The notes beneath the pieces were generated by a model. The model saw only the letters and a list, made by a program, of their open reading frames with translations, was not told the origin of the DNA and did no database searches. A stretch of 64,000 bases of DNA from Callorhinus ursinus (taxonomy: Eukaryota; Chordata; Mammalia; Carnivora; Otariidae). Below are positions 41,935-52,689 of the stretch, piece after piece (positions within the stretch are counted from its first letter, which is position 1; every line of letters starts with the position of its first letter). Location of the stretch: positions 7,277,787-7,341,786 of the forward strand of contig NW_020312935.1 of the NCBI RefSeq assembly GCF_003265705.1. Direction: 5' to 3'. The translations under genes and the position numbers were made by a program.

Positions 41935-42320
41935 GACGCCAGAAGGCAGCCACTTCAGTGCACAAGGGGCGGGGTGGGGTGTCTACCCGCACGCGCGCTG
42001 TGGGCGACCTTCTGTCCCTCTGTGGCGCGGAGACGTGGCCGCTGCGCGCTGTGATTCCCCACAGCCGCCAGGGGGCGCTGTGGCCACGCGGCTGCCCACC
42101 CGCCTCCCCGCGGTGCCGCCGGCGCCGCGCCCCTGCGAACCGTAGCCCAACGGAGTGCAGCCTCCTTGGCTCTCGGCACGGGCTACCCACCGCAGAACCC
42201 GTGACCACTCGGCCATCACCGCGGGGACCCGCGGGTCCCTGGCCCCGGTGGGGCCCACCGGAGGTCTCCCGCCCTTCCGGCGGCCTCAGTTTGTTCATCT
42301 GCGGGGTGGCGCTGCCTGCT
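41935..42320. promoter_or_regulatory. CpG island
   Basis: By eye about 36 CpGs in 42001-42300 at roughly 70% G+C, so CpG is close to undepleted, unlike every other part of the window. GC box GGGGCGGGG at 41967-41975 and an NRF1-like CCGCACGCGCGC at ~41988-41999. A MIR-like scrap (GCCTCAGTTTGTTCATCTGC) lies at its right edge. Such islands are usually promoters or germline-unmethylated regulatory sites. No recognisable first exon; orientation unknown. Confidence 0.75.
42063..42081 (+). promoter_or_regulatory. Strong CTCF-type motif in the CpG island
   Basis: AGCCGCCAGGGGGCGCTGT fits the CTCF core CCASYAGRKGGCRS at all but one position (G for A, a common variant). The motif on the plus strand would set loop orientation if bound. 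Confidence 0.7.
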
Positions 42321-43589
42321 CTCCTGGAGGCTGCTCCTCTGCTCCAGGCTTTCTGGTTTCTGGTTTTTGTTCTTAGGGTCACTGGGCCTTGGAAACCCGA
42401 TGTACCTACCATATGCTGGTTGCTTCACTCGCCCGGTCAGAGTTAGCTACTTCTCCTTCCTCCCTGCAGTCCATCGGCTGGCCTCCCTCCCTCCCTTCCT
42501 GAAATATGTATTTGATTTGGAGTTTCTGCTCTTTAGAGGAGATGCTCCTGGTGCCCAGGAGCATCGGTCCTGCTGCCCCCGGATCCTCCCCAGGGACACC
42601 CCCACAGGCACCTTTGACTTGATGGGCCCAGAGCTGAACTTGGCGCTCTTCCCCGGAAGTGTGCCCCTCCTCTAGTGACCATTCCAGCCCCACTGCCCCA
42701 AGAAGGGACAGGACCCTGGGGCTTCCGGGAGGCAACTGGATGGGGCTGTCCTGAAGCCCACTTACCCCCCGCATCAGAATCGAGAGCACTGTTAAATGTG
42801 TATGTGGGGGCCCCCACTCTAGACCACTGATTGAAGCTGCCTCTCCCAGGTGGGCCCTGAATGTGCACTTTGAACAAGTGCCCACATGATGCTGAGCTCT
42901 GAGAGCTGCTGCTCAAAAGTCTCTGTGGTCACTCATAGTATGATCCTCTGAAACGGGTGAGAATGTCCCCTTGAGGAGTTAGGCTAAAATATGTACTGGG
43001 CTATTTGTAACTAGATCTAAATGGGAACCCATCAGGCATGAGTCTCTGGGACCCCGGTAGGTGCTTATGGGGAGCCTGGGGCTGGCAGGGGGCACTGGAG
43101 TCCTTGGGCCTTGATGTCTTGACAGCTGGGAGGGAACTCTCATCCCAGGCAGCCAATGCTTTGTTGGTAGGGAGGCTGGCCCAGAGAAGAAAGCCATCCT
43201 GTAAAGATCAGCAGTGGGTAAGGGCAGGCAGCCTGGACAGAGGTCTTCCCACTGCCCATCTTCATGGGAGAGGCAGTAGTGACCCATAGAAAGTTTTGGA
43301 GCACTCTACAGGATGAGAAAGTCATTTCTCCAACTGGAGGGGAGCACATTGCGTTGGTCTGTAGGCCTCTCTCTGTAAGCTGAGTCTTGGGCCCAGAGCA
43401 GAGTTAACTGGGAAGAACCCTGGAGCTGTGGTTAGTCTTCTTTGGAGGCTGTGGACACAGATGTGAACATGCCACTCCTTTACTGCTCATCTTTGGGGGG
43501 GCCTCCAGTTGGGCATGACCTTCATCCATGCCTGAGCCTCCTTCCCATGCTAACAACAGGTACATGCTAACATCATGTTTCCATTAAGC
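42321..43589. other. Unassigned stretch
   Basis: GC-rich, several chance ORFs to 159 codons on both strands. No repeat, exon pair or RNA gene recognised. Confidence 0.35.
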
Positions 43590-43929
43590 TAACAAAGTAA
43601 TAAAAAGAATTTCTTTCTGAACAGGGGGCCAACACATTCATACTTTTAAAGGCATCTATAAAAATGTAGAGGGTGCAAAAGTATGAATCTCCCCATCCCT
43701 GACCCCAGCCTCCCAGTTCCTCTTCCTGGAGACAGCAGTCATGGCCAGCTTCTTTCAAGGCTTCCCGGATAGTCTGTGCAGATGACAGTGTCTACGTCCT
43801 CCTGCCTCTTTGTAAACACATAGCACATTACACAGGCTGTTCTGCACCTTGCTTTTGGCTTAAAATATATTTAAAAAAATATGTCTTAGAGACTGTTCCG
43901 TATCACTAGGTGAGGTTGATCTGTGTCCA
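43590..43929 (-). mobile_element. LINE-1 3' fragment, reverse, old
   Basis: AAGTAATAAAAAGAATTTC, GGTGCAAAAGTATGAATCTC, GTAAACACATAGCACATTAC, CTTGCTTTTGGCTTAAAATA and GACTGTTCCGTATCACTAGG resemble the 3' end of an L1M-age element in reverse. No coding remains. Confidence 0.5.
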
Positions 43930-44165
43930 GCTGAGTAGTTAAGAGCTCGTCTCTGGGGACCTTGCTTGTACTTGAGTTGGGGTCCTTCACTTACTAGCTG
44001 GTGACCCTGGACAAATTATTTAACCATTCTGGGCTCCAGTTTTTTCATTAAAAAAAATAAACATAATAATACTTCTGTCCTGAGGTCATTGTGAGGATTC
44101 AGGGACAAAAACATTGCACAAAGGCTTTGGCATGCTGCTCATTAAGTATTAGGTATGGACTCATT
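43930..44165 (+). mobile_element. MIR, near full length
   Basis: GAGTAGTTAAGAGCTCG, CACTTACTAGCTGGTGACCC, GGACAAATTATTTAACC, CTCCAGTTTTTTCATT, CATAATAATACTTCTGTCC, CATTGTGAGGATTCAGG: MIR from start to 3' half. Confidence 0.9.
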
Positions 44166-44227
44166 CCCTCATTTACTTTCAGTTTTTAACAGCACAGTTT
44201 AACTCGGAATGCTCCACCCGGTGATAT

Positions 44228-44460
44228 TGTGGAAGAGATACAGGGTCTGAGGCTCTTCTTACAATCCTGGCTTTGTTACTCGCCAGCTAGCTGTGTGCCC
44301 TTGAACAAATGATTCTTCCCAACCTTTTTGGGCCTCTGCCTAGCCTATCTACAAAATAGGGATGATGATATAATACCTTGCAAGATTGTTGGAAGTTCAG
44401 GTGGGATCATGGCTACAAAGGCACCTGGAACAGTGCCTGGCATGTGATAAAGATGATGAT
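44228..44460 (+). mobile_element. MIR, near full length
   Basis: TTGTTACTCGCCAGCTAGCT, GTGTGCCCTTGAACAAATG, CTACAAAATAGGGATGATG, CAGTGCCTGGCATGTGATAA in MIR order, tandemly following another MIR. Confidence 0.88.
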
Positions 44461-44577
44461 GATATAGAAGCAACAGCAGTTCATATCCTCTGAGCAGTGA
44501 CCACCTGCCTGGCATTGGATGTGTATGGCCTCACTTGTACTTCTAGGAACCCTGTCTGTCTGGTCTTTTTTCCAGCT

Positions 44578-45000
44578 TCATCAAGTACCTTCCATGTGCC
44601 CAGTGCTGTTCCGTGTCTGTGCTTCTCTCTGACACAGCTACTGTATTATCCCCGTTTTTACAGAAAAAGAAGCCGGCGGGGGGGCGCCTGGGTGGCTCAG
44701 TTGTTGAGCGTCTGCCTTCGGCTCAGGTCATGATCTCAGGGTCCTGGGATCGAGCCCCACGTCGGGCTCCCTGCTCTGCGGGAAGCCTGCTTCTCCCTCT
44801 CCCACTCCCCCTGCTTGTGTTCCCTCTCTCGCTGTGTCTCTCTCTGTCAAATAAATAAATAAAATCTTTAAAAAAAAAAAAGGAAAAGAAAAGAAGCTGG
44901 GGCTCAGAGATGTTAAGTTGCATAAAATCACACAGCTAATAAAAGTGCCATTTAATGTATGTCTGATTCCAGACCTGGAGGTTAATGGACTACACCCTAT
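44578..45000 (-). mobile_element. MIR, reverse, split by a SINE
   Basis: Left: CATGTGCCCAGTGCTGTTCC, TATTATCCCCGTTTTTACAG. Right of the SINE: GAAGCTGGGGCTCAGAGATG, TTAAGTTGCATAAAATCACA, CAGCTAATAAAAGTG, GATTCCAGACCTGG. The two halves join into one MIR. Confidence 0.85.
44681..44888 (+). mobile_element. Can-SINE, arctoid consensus form
   Basis: GGGGCGCCTGGGTGGCTCAG head, GAGCGTCTGCCTTCGGCTC, GGGATCGAGCCCCACGTCGG, GGGAAGCCTGCTTCTCCC, CACTCCCCCTGCTTGTGTTC, CAAATAAATAAATAAAATC tail. TSD AAAAGAAGCCGG (44665-44676) / AAAAGAAGCTGG (44889-44900). The best full-length example for assigning the lineage. Confidence 0.96.
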
Positions 45001-45250
45001 GTACTCACTGGGACTCAGAAGGGGGCCTGATCCAGCACTCTCCCCTCCCCCTCCCTCATTTTTCTTTCCCTCCCTTCCCCCTCCTTCCTTCTCTTGTTTC
45101 TTGTTTTCTCCTTCTTTCTTTGTTCCCTTCTAAGTCTATTTCCTTATGTTCCCCCTTCCTTTATCTCGACTCTGTACTCAGACCAATATCTGGTGTCTTC
45201 TGGGGGGCATGGGTTGACCTACCTCTGGGCCTGCAGGAGACCAGCCTTGC

Positions 45251-45251
<1 letters not shown>
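45001..45251. repeat. Polypyrimidine-rich stretch
   Basis: 45041-45135 is almost pure C/T with CCTCC, TTTCTTT and CCCTTCC words (mirror-like, H-DNA-prone). The remainder is unassigned. Confidence 0.6.
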
Positions 45252-45283
<32 letters not shown>

Positions 45284-45290
45284 TGTGTGT
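45252..45290. repeat. Compound (GA)15(GT)5 microsatellite
   Basis: Uninterrupted GA to 45281, then GT to 45290. Confidence 0.97.
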
Positions 45291-45734
45291 CCGTGGGTCA
45301 GCCAGTGTGGGAACTGCATGTGTGTGATTGTGTACTTCCTGTATCTGTGTCTCTGTATATGTGCTGGCCTGGGGATTGAGTACGTGTTCATAGTCATCAT
45401 TTATATGCCGTCTGCTTCCAGAAAGACTGCGAGTTCTTTAAAGAAGCAGACAGGAAGTTTCAAAAGCATCCACAGGAGGCTTTGAAGGACAGGAAGCAGA
45501 AGGGGGTGGGAAGACGTTTGTGCACATGTGTGGTTGTGTGTGTGTGGGTGGGTGGCAGGTCCCCAGGTCCTGGCCTCTCTCAGCCAGAGCCCCACCTCTG
45601 TGCATGGGAAGGACCTATAGCACCAAGCTCCCTCTCTGCCCACCCCACATGTGGCTGACTAGCTGCCCCATACCCCCCAACATCTGCCCACGGGACTTAT
45701 GCTGTGGAGCCAGAGGAAGGTGGGCTTAGAGTCC
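45291..45734. other. Unassigned stretch
   Basis: GT-rich words around 45310-45365 and 45525-45550. No feature recognised. Confidence 0.3.
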
Positions 45735-45850
45735 CAGGACTTAGTTGTGGAATCACACAGACTTGGGTCTCCCCCAGCTCTGTTGCTTTCTAGTCCCTTC
45801 ATATTTCTGAGCTCCTTGAGCTTATGTGGAAGTGGACTAAAAACATCTGA
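45735..45850 (+). mobile_element. MIR, weak
   Basis: GAATCACACAGACTTGGGTC, CTGTTGCTTTCTAGTCCC, ATTTCTGAGCTCCTTGAGC have MIR 5'-half character; diverged. Confidence 0.35.
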
Positions 45851-47164
45851 ACAGGATGGTTGTGGAGTTCCAAGGAGAGAAGTCACGTAAGTGACTCTGT
45901 GCCTGGCTGCCTTGTGGAGATCGGGAGGCCTTAGTGGCCTCCGTCTGGGCAGACTCACAGTCCTCACTTGGCCAGGACACGGACACACACACGACGTAGA
46001 TGCACATGCTTCCCTGGGTCAGCTGGGTAAAGTCCTCCCCGTGGGGACCAGATCCAGCAAGTGTGCCCGAGGCAGGGCGTGGGATGGGCTGTGGGCTCTG
46101 CGGAGGCTTGGCACAGCCCGGGGTGAATACCCTGATCTTTCTGGATATTTCCTGACATGGTCTGGGAACAATGTCTCTAGGAGATAGGCTCTCCAGCCTG
46201 CACAGGGCAGTTTCTGGCCTGCACTCATCATCTGGAAACAGTTGTGTCCAGCTGCCGGGCGGGGCCTGGGCTGCGGTCAGGGCTGGATGCCCTTGCTCTG
46301 GACGCCTCCCAAGAGCCCTCAGACCTCCCCCCCCCCCCCCCCAGGGCAGGGAGGGAAGGCCAAGAGAAAGAGAAGAATGGGATATGGGCAGAAGGAGGGT
46401 GCAAGGACTGTCTCTTTGTTCTGAAGAACCTTTTGGATTTTCCCAACAAATCAGAAAATCTGGCGGGGTGGGGTGGGGAGGGCACTGTTCTTACTCCAGT
46501 CACGCCCTCATCTAAATCAGGCGAAACTGACACACATATGTTTTTGGTTCTAAACTAATCAGAGGACTCCAGGCCTGTACAGGGTCCTAAAAATACATAT
46601 TGAAAACAGCTCGTGTTCCACCCTCTCCCAGAAATATTTGTTTCCATGACTTAAAAATTTCCAGCAACTAGACATCTCTTGCAGGGACCTCAAGCAGCAA
46701 AGGGAGTAAAGGGCCCCATTCAGTAGTGCCAGAGTGGGGGGCTGGGAGGGGACGGAGGTCTGGGGTTGAAGGGGCTTGTTCTCTGGTCACAGAGAGTAGC
46801 AGAGCCATGTCGTTCTACCCCCTTGTCTCAGGGCCAGAGAAACCAGCCCGGACAGTTGTGGTCACACGGCCAGGATTCTCCCTGAAATGACCCAGGGCCG
46901 GAGGGCTCTGGGCTCAGCTGTGTCCAGTAAGCTCTTTTACAGCTTCCCCAGAATGACTGGAAATGCATCTTATTTGTGATAGGGCTGTGTCTGTACACCT
47001 TGTGGAGGCTTTATTGTGGGAGGCACTAGATGGGGCGGGCGGGAGAGCCGAGCCTGGCTTTGCACCCCGCCTTGGGGTCTCCCACTTACTGTCCTGCTTT
47101 GTGTTGTTGGGATTCACTCGCCTGGACCCTCAGCTCCCCATTTGAAAGTCATAAAAGAGTAGTG
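45851..47164. other. Unassigned GC-rich stretch
   Basis: No repeat family recognised apart from the poly-C tract. ORFs up to 114 codons on both strands are chance. Confidence 0.35.
46327..46342. repeat. Poly-C homopolymer (16 C)
   Basis: Sixteen consecutive C after AGACCT. Confidence 0.95.
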
Positions 47165-47355
47165 ATGATACTAACATTGGCCATTTAGTGAGCACTTACT
47201 GTGTGTGCCTCCCATGGCTCTTCCTGCTTGACACCCCCCCCCACCGCCTCGCCCGTCCCCCGGCTCTTTCAGGTGGGTCCGATTAGCTGCTTTTTTTTGC
47301 AGATAAGGAAACAGGCTCAGACAGATTAGGTGACATGGAGTCAGGAGTGGGGCCC
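47165..47355 (-). mobile_element. MIR, reverse
   Basis: ATGATACTAACATTGGCC, TTAGTGAGCACTTACTGTGT, GCAGATAAGGAAACAGGCTC, AGACAGATTAGGTGACATGG; a C-rich stretch (47234-47262) lies in the middle. Confidence 0.75.
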
Positions 47356-48204
47356 AGGCAGCCAGGGGTGGTTACCCTCTTGCTGGCATCTCTTTCCTGG
47401 TCCCCGAGCCTGAGGGGCAGGTTCACAGGGACCTTGGACTGGCTACCTGTGAAGGCCCACGCTCACCATTAGAGCAGCAGGGTCCTGTGGAGATGGGGGG
47501 CCAGAATGGACTTGGAACAGAAGCCCCTCAACTTTGTGGTCCTTCTAGCAGGCCCGCCTTCTCTCCCTGAGTCCCTCAGCCTCCACAGAAGGGCCTGGCC
47601 CCTCGAGGCTCAGATGTGACTCTGAGCACTCGCCTGCAGAATGGGTGTTTTGTGTGGGCTCAAGAGGCAGCCAGTGCTCCCTGGCGGCCTTTTCTGGAGT
47701 TCACCCTTGGTGGCTGGCTCTGGGCTTCCCTCCCCCACAGTGGCCTGGCATGTCAGCTGCTCCCATCTCTGCCAAGGCAAGATCAGGATGTGCAGCTCCC
47801 GCAGAGAGGGTGGAATTTAACCAAGCTACCTGCTGGTTGGCCAGCCTGGGCCCTTCCACGTGCCTGACAGGAGGTCAGGGAAAGAGAATACAGGGCTTGT
47901 GCCCACGACATTCTGCCCGGCAAGGACATCTTCTCTGGGCTGGCTGCTTGCAGCTTAGACACAGTCTTCCCCCATCCTGGGAGCTGTTGGCAGCCAGCAG
48001 GCATGGCACCCGCACTCCTCCGGGCCTGGCTCAGAGTGGGCTCTTTGGTGGGAGCAGGGGGCTTCCAGAGCACTCTTCCCTGGACCAGGGGTGGGTGCGG
48101 GCCATCAGGACTGCTCTGAGTCCACTAATGGGTACTGCTTCCTGCCGGTGACGGCTGGCGCTTTTCTGGTTTATTATACTCAGCTTTTAAAAATATTGGC
48201 CTTC
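47356..48204. other. Unassigned stretch
   Basis: A 168-codon plus-strand ORF (47645-48151) overlaps a minus-strand ORF and has no domain. No repeat recognised. Confidence 0.35.
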
Positions 48205-48956
48205 AGCAATTGCACTACTGGGTATTTACCACAAAGATACAAATGTAGGGATCCGGAGGGGTACATGCACCCCAATGTTTATAGCAGCAATGTCCACAAT
48301 AGCCAAACTGTGGAAAGAGCCAAGATGTCCATCGACAGATGAATGGATAAAGAAGAGGTGGTATATATACACAATGGAATATTATGCAGCCATCAAAAGG
48401 AATGAGATCTTGCCATTTGCAACGACGTGGATGGAACTGGAGGGTGTTATGCTGAGTGAAATAAGTCAATCAGAGAAAGACATGTATCATATGACCTCGC
48501 TGATATGAGGAATTCTTAATCTCAGGAAACAAACTGAGTGTTGCTGGAGTGATGGGTGGGAGGGATGGGGTGGCTGGGTGATAGACATTGGGGAGGGTAT
48601 GTGCTATGGTGAGCGCTGTGAATTGTGGAAGACTGTTGAATCACAGATCTGTACTTCTGAAACAAATAATGCAATATATGTTAAGAAAAAAAGAAGAAGA
48701 AGAAAATAGCAGGAGGGGAAGAATGAAGGGGAGTAAGTCGGAGGGGGAGAGGAACCATGAGAGACGACGGACTCTGAAAAACAAACAGGGTTCTAGAGGG
48801 GAGGGGGGTGGGAGGATGGGTTAGCCTGGTGATGGGTATTAAAGAGGGCACAGTCTGCATGGAGCACTGGGTGTTATGCACAAACAATGAATCATGGAAC
48901 ACTACATCAAAAACTAATGATGTAATGTATGGTGATTAACATAACAATAAAAAATT
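48205..48956 (+). mobile_element. Young 5'-truncated LINE-1 with perfect 15-bp TSD
   Basis: Contains the last 100 codons of ORF2 plus the whole 3' UTR, with its purine tract (AAAAAAAGAAGAAGAAG ~48685) and the terminal GGTGATTAACATAACAAT. TSD AAAATATTGGCCTTC at 48190-48204 and 48957-48971. Same family as the large minus-strand L1 at 60296-64000. Confidence 0.97.
48206..48508 (+). pseudogene. LINE-1 ORF2 C-terminal fragment (100 residues, frame intact)
   Basis: The frame is open from the first codon of the insertion to a TGA at 48506-48508. It covers the extreme C-terminal part of ORF2p, reading [52 protein letters not shown] and ending at the normal family stop. Endonuclease, reverse transcriptase and Cys-rich motif are all missing through 5' truncation, so it has no activity. 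No promoter is seen; a first ATG at 48275 is not a real start. The near-identical segment of the 61 kb copy shows a one-base deletion here that this copy lacks, so this copy keeps the better version. Confidence 0.93.
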
Positions 48957-48987
48957 AAAATATTGGCCTTCCCCGGGGCTGGGCATT

Positions 48988-49009
48988 TATCTATTATAGA
49001 TAAGATAAG
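48988..49009. promoter_or_regulatory. Palindromic GATA-factor site cluster
   Basis: TTATCTATTATAGATAA (48988-49004) is a perfect palindrome around one base, made of two opposed GATA motifs, immediately followed by a third (AGATAAG, 49003-49009). It directly follows the right TSD of the L1 and precedes conserved-looking sequence to ~49150. GATA binding is inferred from motif only. Confidence 0.45.
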
Positions 49010-49012
49010 GGA

Positions 49013-50079
49013 GATCAAGTTGGAGAAGGTTATGTGACAGTAATTGGAGGGCTGCTCGGCCCCTCCGCAGAGTCTCCCTGTGATTTCTGCAGTATATTTT
49101 GTTCATGGCACTTGATGAAACAGCAGCTAGAGTGATTTGCAGGGATGATTTTCATGCCGTGGAGCAGGGCACAGCGGCCGGGGGGCTAGGATTCTGTGCC
49201 TTGGCCTCGGGCGAGAAGGTGGCCTTTCTGGGCAGTCTTGCCTGGTGGGTCCCAGGCCATGGGCTTCATCTTCGGCAGCCCCTCCAGGCCCGGCTCGCGA
49301 GTGCGGGGCAGAGATGGGTGCGGTGTGTGGCGTGGGTGGTGGCTTGGGCTGGGCTCCTCTGGCTCCAGGCTCCTTGCTCTGTCTCTGCTGCAGAACGTAC
49401 AACCCGCCCCACCCCAGCTCAGTCCTAGGACCACAGACTCTGCTGGCCTACTCCTCCACATTACTTGTCTGGTCTCTTCCTGCCTGGTGTGGCAGGGATG
49501 TGGGTGCGGGTCTGCCCTCCTCCTGAGAAGTGTCGAATCTGGGGACATCATGGACTTAGGACGGGCATGGGAAAAGATTCAGGAGTTTGGCACAAGAGGA
49601 GGAAGTCTGGAGCAACTTGAAGGCAATGCAAGTTCAACAGATACCCAGTTTTTGTTTCTCCTGTAATGAGGTGCTTGTTCAGGAGACTGTTTGCACTGGA
49701 GGACTTTGAAGCAAGAAACTGGGGTGTGCAGGATATTCATGTTTGCCCTTCTAGAGAATTCTTCACCCTGCTGTGTGTCTGCTCTGGCTGCATCACTAGG
49801 GCTCCCCTACCCTCTGGCTTCAGGTTCATTTTGGCCAGTCGAGGGGCATCCGCAGGGGGCCAGGGACAGAAGGGAGAACTGGATGTTTCTCCTGTTCCCT
49901 CCCTGCTGAGCTGGGGGTTAGCGGTGGCTGAGCCAGGCAGCCAGCTCACCGTGCTTCCGCAGTCCAATCCTTCCCTCTCCCCTCACCCCCTGAGGCTTAG
50001 GGGTGCTAATAAGTCCACCCTCCCTTGTTGGTCTGCCTTAAGCCTGCCTGCACCTCTGTAAATTGTCCTGTAGTGGACT
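49013..50079. other. Unassigned stretch
   Basis: 49013-49150 looks complex and non-repetitive. The rest is GC-rich with chance ORFs of 91-156 codons on both strands. Confidence 0.35.
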
Positions 50080-50488
50080 GACTTTAGTGGCCTCCAAAAG
50101 ATATGTCTATGTCCTAAGCCCTGGAACCTAAGAATGTGACCTTATTTGGAGAAAGGGTCCTTATAGATGTAATTAAGGTAAAGATCTCAGGGTGAGATCA
50201 TCTTGGATGATCTAGGTGAGCCCCAAGTTCATTGACAAGAATCCTTATGAGAAACAGAAGAGGAGGAGACACAGAGACACAGGGAGCGCCTTGCGGAGGT
50301 GGCCACAGAGGCTGAGGGAACGCCAGCTGCCACCAGAAGCTGGAGAGGCACAGAAGCTTCAACCCTGGAGCCTTCAGAGGGATTGCGACCCTGCCTGCAC
50401 CTTGATTTTGGACTTCCAGCCTCTGGCCCGAGCCGTGAGGTGATGAATTGCTTCTGTTTTAGCGGCAGCCCTAGGAAATGAATACACA
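50080..50488 (+). mobile_element. MaLR LTR, MLT1A-like
   Basis: GGCCTCCAAAAGATATGTCT, AGAATGTGACCTTATTTGG, GGTCCTTATAGATGTAATTA, CCACCAGAAGCTGGAGAGGC, CCTTGATTTTGGACTTCCAG and GGCAGCCCTAGGAAATGAAT span the whole LTR. Confidence 0.9.
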
Positions 50489-50989
50489 CAAGACCCTTCA
50501 TAAAACGCTCCTCAGTTGCCCCATGCAGGTGCCAGGACCCAGGCTGATAGAGAGAGGTAGGCATCCCTGAGAAAACATCTGAGGGCCCGTGGAGTGTCCA
50601 GCACCATGCCCCTGGGCCTCCTGGCCTGGGCTCTGCACTTAGGCCCTCAGCCTACCTGCTGTCACCTGCAGCCTCAGTGGACAGTTCCTGGACACAGCAG
50701 TGACCGCCCACCTGGAGCACCCAGGTCTCTCTTCCTGAGGGTGTCTGTCCTCCAGCTGTTAGAGGTGCTCAGCCCATATGTGGGCAGACCAGAGGTGCTT
50801 GGATTCCTGTCCCCAGGAGCAGCCAACGCTTAGTAGGTGGGAACCCAGGCAGTACAAGGCAAAGTGACCTGTCCAGAGTCAGAGCCAGGCTCCCAGCCCA
50901 GAGAGAGTCTGATTTCAGGGCTGGCCTTTACCACAACCCTGTACGAGGACTGGCTGGTAAGTGCTTAGAGGGGAGGAAAGAGTCTCCTC
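50489..50989. other. Unassigned stretch
   Basis: No repeat recognised. The last ~130 bp (AGTGACCTGTCCAGAGTCAG) has weak MIR flavour. Confidence 0.3.
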
Positions 50990-51205
50990 TTTCTGAGCAC
51001 CTACTATGTGCTGGGCCCTGTGCTGGGCACTTTGCACATGGTGCATCATCATGTCCTCTCAGGACCCTGTGAGGACTGTTGGTGTTCCCATTTAGTAGAT
51101 GAGAAAAACCAAGCTTCTGAGAGCTTAAGACACTTGTTTAAGGCCACTCAACTGGTAGTTAGGTGGCAGAGCGGGGCTCTGAGCTCAGATCCATCTGCCT
51201 CCACC
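50990..51205 (-). mobile_element. MIR, reverse, near full length
   Basis: TGAGCACCTACTATGTGCTG, GGCACTTTGCACATGGTGC, CCCATTTAGTAGATGAG, TTGTTTAAGGCCACTCAAC and GGTGGCAGAGCGGGGC. Confidence 0.9.
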
Positions 51206-52144
51206 CTCAGCAACTTCCGGAAGCCAGGGCTGTCTCCTTGGTGCTCTAGGGGCTGCTTGTTGAACATTGATTTTAAGCTTCATCATGTTACTACGTCTCA
51301 TGAGGGTGCATAGCTGCAGAATTTTACCTCGTTGGCAGATAGGTCTTGCATGGTCTAACTTAAAAATACTAGTTTCCGCGTATGTGCAGAATTCATATTG
51401 GTGGGTCCTGGAAACAGGTGCTGCAAAGAGGTGATATTGAACCCCAGAGTGGCTGAAACCAGGGCCCCGAAAAGGTCTTTAACGTGTCTTCAGAACTGCC
51501 CAGAGGTGCTCAGCTCTAGATAAGCTGACCAGATGCGGGATTAAATTCAGACGCCATGTGGTTCCCTCTCTTACTTCTGCCTCCACACCTTTTCTGGAAC
51601 CTTCTCCACTTGCTTTTTGGCATTTTCTATCCTGCTCTCTGGACTCCAGTGGATCTCTGCCTCATCCTTCCTCTCTGTCCCGAGGGACAGGGATCTTTAT
51701 CCCCATGTCGCAGAAGGGGAACCACGGACCCTGGGGTCATGCTTGCGGCTGGGGAATGCTGGAGCCCCTCCTGGCCTTAGTGCATACAGTCCTTCCGTTC
51801 CTTGTCCCGCTAATGGAGGAGAGAAGCTGCTGTGCTAGTGAAGGGCTTGGAGAGAGGGTGTCAGGCCCAGGAGAGCCCCATTTGGGGTGAGCGGGGTGCA
51901 TGTAAGGCCGGGTGACTAATCCTGTGATTTCTCCAAGATCAGATGCACGTCCCACAGAAATAGACAGTTTGACGGCAGCATCAGAGAGGAATCGATGGGC
52001 GGGGAGGCCGGATTAGATGATGTTAAGCTGAGGATTTTATTAGTCTGTCTTTCTGTCAGGGGAGACTGCATGGGGCCAGGGTTGTTTCATCTTCCTGAAT
52101 AAACAAGCAGGGGAGTAGTAGGAATGGCAGCGGCAGCCCAGCTG
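51206..52144. other. Unassigned stretch
   Basis: No repeat or exon recognised. Confidence 0.35.
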
Positions 52145-52489
52145 TGAGTGTGTTTGTGTACTTGTATTGGGGAATGTGTGAGTGATTGTGCATGTGTGTA
52201 TGTGTGTGAGGATGTGTACATATGTCTATGTGTCTTGTGTGTGCATGTATGCTCACATGTGTGCAGGTGGTGAGTGTTTTTGAGGGTAGGCATGTGTGTG
52301 TGTAGGTGTACATGTGCGTGCATACGGTTACCTCGGTGCGCATATGTATGAACGTATGTGTGTAAATGGGTATGTATCTCTGCATGTCAATATGTATGTG
52401 TTAGGGTGTATATATGTGTGTATATAGGTGTGTGCATTCGTGTGTGGTATTTGTGTGTGTGTGAGAGAGAGAGAGAGGGAGAGAAAGGG
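52145..52489. repeat. Degenerate TG/TATG-rich tract ending in (GA)n
   Basis: Dense TGTG words with TATG, CATG and AGG interruptions to ~52461, then GAGAGAGAGAGAGA. It generates spurious His/Thr-rich minus-strand ORFs. Confidence 0.85.
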
Positions 52490-52689
52490 GGTGTATGAAG
52501 CTGGGATTCAGTTTCTTTTCACGACTGTCTTGGAAAACCTGCCAGGGGCCGTTGGAGACACGTGGGGAGGCCATGATGGAATGGCCTGGACCACAGATGG
52601 TTGGGTGGCCCAGCTCACAGCCGCTCTGGAGGCTTGCCTCTGTCGGCACAGTCACGGGTGTGGGACTTCTGAGGCCAGTAAGGGACAGT
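52490..52689. other. Unassigned stretch
   Basis: No feature recognised. Confidence 0.3.

Noticed and set aside
41909..42446. Overlapping 162- and 167-codon ORFs across the CpG island
   Set aside because: High G+C removes stop codons in all frames, so long ORFs on both strands are expected. No first-exon signals beyond the island itself.
52056..52385. His/Thr/Tyr-rich minus-strand ORFs that could look like metal-binding proteins
   Set aside because: Translation of a degenerate TG-rich tract.
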